Shown: piece by piece, positions 61,160 to 64,000 of the stretch
Layout of the letters: every line of letters begins with the position of its first letter
Numbering within the stretch: the first letter of the stretch is position 1
NCBI GenBank assembly: GCA_040219355.1
Contig: JAVJSN010000010.1
Location: forward strand, 372,001-436,000
Reading direction: 5' to 3'
Length of the DNA stretch: 64,000 nt
Origin: MH13 sp040219355
Lineage (GTDB): Bacteria; Pseudomonadota; Alphaproteobacteria; Rhizobiales; MH13
Notes under the pieces: generated by a model
Told to the model about the DNA's origin: nothing
Database searches by the model: none
The model's input: only the letters and a program-made list of their open reading frames with translations
Position numbers and translations under genes: made by a program

Positions 61160-62119
61160 ATGGATCAGATGAACCGTTCCGATCTCTCTCCCTATCGCAG
61201 TTTCACCCGCGACGAGTGGGCCGCTTTGCGTGAAGGTGAGCCGATGGTGCTGGGCGCGGAGGAGGTCAACCGTCTGCGCTCCCTTAATGACCGACTATCG
61301 ATCGAAGAAGTCGAGGCAATCTATTTGCCGCTCTCGCGTCTGCTCGCAATGTACGTTGCCGCGACGCAGCAGCTTTTCAAAGCGACCAAACGGTTTTTGG
61401 GATCCAACGGGAACAAGGTGCCTTTTGTGATTGGTGTTGCTGGCTCTGTGGCGGTGGGTAAATCAACCACAAGCCGTGTCCTCCAGGCACTGCTCAGTCG
61501 CTGGCCTAACACACCAAAGGTTGATCTCATCACGACGGACGGATTTCTCCTGCCCAATGCAGTGCTGGAATCCGAAGGTCTGATGAACCGCAAGGGCTTC
61601 CCAGAAAGCTATGATGTGAAGGCATTGCTTGGTTTCTTGAGCGCCGTCAAAGCTGGCCATGAACATGTTGAAGCACCGGTCTATTCGCATCTCACCTACG
61701 ATGTGAAAGCTGGAGAAACAGTTTCAGTGGATCGACCCGATATTTTGATTGTTGAGGGTCTCAACGTGCTTCAGGCCCGCCAACCTTCACCATCCGAAGC
61801 AGATCGCGCGGTGCCGTTCGTCTCTGATTTCTTTGACTTCTCTGTGTATATCGACGCGGCTGAAGATACATTGCGCACCTGGTATATTCGCCGTTTCATG
61901 CGGTTGCGTGAGACCGCCTTTGCCGATCCACAAAGCTATTTCCACCGGTATTCGAAACTGAAAGACGATGAGGCTGTCGCCACCGCGACGCACATCTGGA
62001 ACGGCATCAATCTACCGAACCTACGCGACAATGTTCGCCCGACTCGTGCCCGCGCTGACCTCATCCTCACCAAAGGCGAGGATCACATGATCGAGCGCGT
62101 GGATTTGCGGAAGGTTTAG
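61160..62119 (+). CDS. coaA: Pantothenate kinase, type I
   Basis: 319 aa from ATG 61160, with AAAAGGCGG upstream; the longer frame from 61061 overlaps hisE. The P-loop is GSVAVGKS (95-102), followed by DLITTDGFLLPN, MNRKGFPESYDV, and PDILIVEGLNVLQ. Type I kinases (CoaA) phosphorylate pantothenate and are feedback-inhibited by CoA. Position after hisE is usual in Hyphomicrobiales. With coaE at 46.9 kb the window holds the first and last steps of CoA synthesis from pantothenate. Confidence 0.97.
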   Translation: MDQMNRSDLSPYRSFTRDEWAALREGEPMVLGAEEVNRLRSLNDRLSIEEVEAIYLPLSRLLAMYVAATQQLFKATKRFLGSNGNKVPFVIGVAGSVAVGKSTTSRVLQALLSRWPNTPKVDLITTDGFLLPNAVLESEGLMNRKGFPESYDVKALLGFLSAVKAGHEHVEAPVYSHLTYDVKAGETVSVDRPDILIVEGLNVLQARQPSPSEADRAVPFVSDFFDFSVYIDAAEDTLRTWYIRRFMRLRETAFADPQSYFHRYSKLKDDEAVATATHIWNGINLPNLRDNVRPTRARADLILTKGEDHMIERVDLRKV

Positions 62120-62257
62120 CGGTTGTGCCGAAGGCACAGAGCAGACTTTGTAACGCGCGCTGAAGCGGTCGGGCCATAGGCCCAGAGCGAAGCGCTTGAA
62201 AAAACCTCCCGAAACTGTCCGCTAGGAGGCTATTGGCGTCTAAGATTTTCGACAAAA

Positions 62258-62291
62258 GGGCGCCGGAGACAGTGTCTCGGCGCCCTTTCTT
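62258..62291. terminator. Bidirectional terminator between coaA and pnp
   Basis: GGGCGCCGGAGAC pairs with GTCTC-GGCGCCC, with one bulged base and a three-base loop. TTTCTT follows on the plus strand, and TTTT follows on the minus strand. It serves the convergent coaA and pnp genes. The rest of the 194-base gap shows nothing further. Confidence 0.88.
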
Positions 62292-62313
62292 AGTCTCTCA
62301 ATGAACCGACGGC

Positions 62314-64000
62314 TTAGTCGTCGTCGCTTTCAGTGATTTCTTCGCCAGTTTCCTGGTCGACCATCTTCATGCCGAGGCGCACTTTGCCGCGGTCATCAAA
62401 GCCCAGAAGCTTAACCCAAACCTTGTCGCCTTCTTTGACAACGTCGGTGGTCTGCTTCACGCGGTCGGCAGCGAGCTGCGAAATGTGCACCAGACCGTCC
62501 TTGGGGCCGAAGAAGTTGACGAACGCACCAAAGTCCACAGTCTTCACAACCGTACCCTGGTAGATTTGGCCTTCTTCAGGATCATCCGTGATCGACTTGA
62601 TCCACTTGATCGCCGCTTCAATCGACTTGCCATCCGATGAGGCCACTTTCACGGTGCCATCATCTTCGATGTTGATCTTCGCACCGGTCTTTTCGACGAT
62701 CTCACGGATCACCTTACCACCGGCGCCGATCACATCACGGATCTTGTCGGTTGGGATGGAAAGCTGCTCGATCCGCGGCGCAAACTCGCCAAGTTCCGAA
62801 CGCGCTTCACCAAGTGCACGGCTCATCTCGCCCAGAATGTGCAAACGGCCGCCTTTGGCCTGATCCAGAGCGATCTGCATGATCTCTTCGGTGATGCCAT
62901 CGATCTTGATGTCCATCTGCAGCGAGGTGATGCCGTTGGCCGTACCGGCCACCTTGAAGTCCATATCGCCAAGGTGATCTTCATCGCCGAGAATATCGGA
63001 GAGAACAGCGAACTCATCGCCTTCTTTGATCAGGCCCATGGCGATACCGGCAACCGGAGCTTTCAGCGGAACGCCCGCATCCATCAGCGCCAGCGAGGTA
63101 CCGCAAACGGTGGCCATAGAGGAAGAACCATTGGACTCGGTGATTTCCGACACAACGCGCAGCGTGTACGGGAACTCCGTCTTGGCTGGCAGCATCGGGT
63201 GGATCGCGCGCCATGCAAGCTTGCCGTGACCGATCTCACGACGACCTGGAGACCCCACACGGCCCGCTTCACCAACCGAGAACGGTGGGAAGTTATAGTG
63301 CAGCATGAAGTTGCCGAAGTTCAGGCCATCCAGACCATCAATCATCTGCTCATCATCGCCGGTGCCAAGCGTGGCAACCACAATCGCTTGCGTTTCACCA
63401 CGGGTGAACAGGGCTGAACCGTGCGTGCGTGGCAGGATACCCACTTCGCTTTCGATCTGACGAACCGTAACGAGATCACGGCCATCGATGCGGCTCTTGG
63501 TCTTCAGGATGTTGCCGCGAACGGTTGCTGCTTCAACCTTCTTGAACACGGTTTTGACCTGCGTTTCGGTCCAGGCTGGGCTATCTGCACCTTCTGGGAA
63601 GAACGTGTCCATAACCTTTTTGCGTGCCTCGCCGATGGCATCCTGACGTTCCATCTTGGTGGTGATGGCGTAGGCCGCGGCCAGATCGTCAGACACCATG
63701 CCGCTAACCGCGCCATAGAGTTCAGAGAGATCTTCAGGCTGGAAGTCGCGTGGCTCTTTAGCGCATTTTTCGGCCAGCTGAATGATGGCGTCGATCACAG
63801 GCTGGAAGCCCTTGTGGCCGAACATCACCGCTTCCAGCATGGTGGCTTCGTCAAGTTCTTTGGCTTCTGATTCCACCATCAGCACTGCGTCATTGGTACC
63901 GGCAACAACCAGATCAAGCTCGGTGTCTTCCATCTGATCGTTGGTTGGGTTCAACACGAACTCACCATTCAGGCGGCCAACACGTGCACCACCGATTGGC
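62314..64000 (-). CDS. pnp: Polyribonucleotide nucleotidyltransferase (PNPase), N-terminus outside the window
   Basis: About 562 codons are visible, ending at the TAA at 62314; the full protein is about 700-715 aa, so roughly 150 N-terminal residues lie beyond the right edge. The second RNase PH-like core is intact (RTHGSALFTRGETQAIV, FPPFSVGEAGRVGSPGRREIGHG, and the catalytic DFKVAGT region), followed by a KH domain (IGAGGKVIREIVEKTGAKINIEDDG) and an S1 domain (GQIYQGTVVKTVDFGAFVNFF). PNPase degrades RNA 3' to 5' with phosphate. The frame is open through position 64000. Confidence 0.97.
   Translation of the reverse strand, partial: PIGGARVGRLNGEFVLNPTNDQMEDTELDLVVAGTNDAVLMVESEAKELDEATMLEAVMFGHKGFQPVIDAIIQLAEKCAKEPRDFQPEDLSELYGAVSGMVSDDLAAAYAITTKMERQDAIGEARKKVMDTFFPEGADSPAWTETQVKTVFKKVEAATVRGNILKTKSRIDGRDLVTVRQIESEVGILPRTHGSALFTRGETQAIVVATLGTGDDEQMIDGLDGLNFGNFMLHYNFPPFSVGEAGRVGSPGRREIGHGKLAWRAIHPMLPAKTEFPYTLRVVSEITESNGSSSMATVCGTSLALMDAGVPLKAPVAGIAMGLIKEGDEFAVLSDILGDEDHLGDMDFKVAGTANGITSLQMDIKIDGITEEIMQIALDQAKGGRLHILGEMSRALGEARSELGEFAPRIEQLSIPTDKIRDVIGAGGKVIREIVEKTGAKINIEDDGTVKVASSDGKSIEAAIKWIKSITDDPEEGQIYQGTVVKTVDFGAFVNFFGPKDGLVHISQLAADRVKQTTDVVKEGDKVWVKLLGFDDRGKVRLGMKMVDQETGEEITESDDD

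Overview
The window is a stretch of chromosome from an alphaproteobacterium, almost certainly of the order Hyphomicrobiales (Rhizobiales). The evidence is gene order: mnmE-mnmG-rsmG-parA-parB beside rho and hemE, a ppsR-maf-aroE-coaE-dnaQ run diverging from hemE, secB-fxsA-timA-mltA-smr-XRE, hslV/hslU beside hisB-DUF2628-hisH-hisA-hisF-hisE-coaA, and dapC-like/ftsK/lolA/xthA next to a CenR-type response regulator. Base composition is moderately GC-rich and coding is dense, with many ATGA, TAATG and TGATG start/stop overlaps. No insertion sequence, prophage, CRISPR array or rRNA operon was seen; the one RNA gene is tRNA-Gly(GCC).

The accessory part is mostly at the left. It holds a formate-dehydrogenase-like molybdoenzyme (cut by the left edge) overlapping its sulfurtransferase fdhD. 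Divergent from these is a LacI-controlled sugar import operon: regulator, binding protein, two permeases, a GH32/GH68-like intracellular glycosidase and an ATPase. Next come a secreted PDC-type sensor paired with a chemoreceptor, and a diguanylate cyclase. Positions 14-33 kb are mainly housekeeping: tRNA editing, a thioredoxin-TPR protein, a LON-domain protein, a Trm112-like protein, a ubiquinone monooxygenase, a thioesterase, glnK-amtB with a sigma-54-like promoter, FtsK, LolA, an envelope response regulator with a cyclic-nucleotide-domain partner, and LeuS.

The central part (33-49 kb) looks like the chromosome origin domain. Genes left of about 44.3 kb from hemE to parB read leftward and genes to the right from ppsR to dnaQ read rightward. 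The 465-base hemE/ppsR gap carries a perfect CtrA-type TTAA-N7-TTAAC site, DnaA-box-like 9-mers and a 10-bp-arm inverted repeat. Three parS-like palindromes lie within 4 kb near parAB, one of them inside rsmG. This matches the hemE-linked origin known from Caulobacter.

The right part (49-64 kb) combines envelope and proteostasis genes with histidine biosynthesis, coaA and the 3' part of pnp. Its strangest feature is a 38-codon reading frame just upstream of hisF. It copies the HisF N-terminus at protein level (14 of 18 residues) although many third codon positions differ, and it overlaps the hisF start as ATGA. A perfect 16-bp tandem repeat at the start of mltA is another unusual element.
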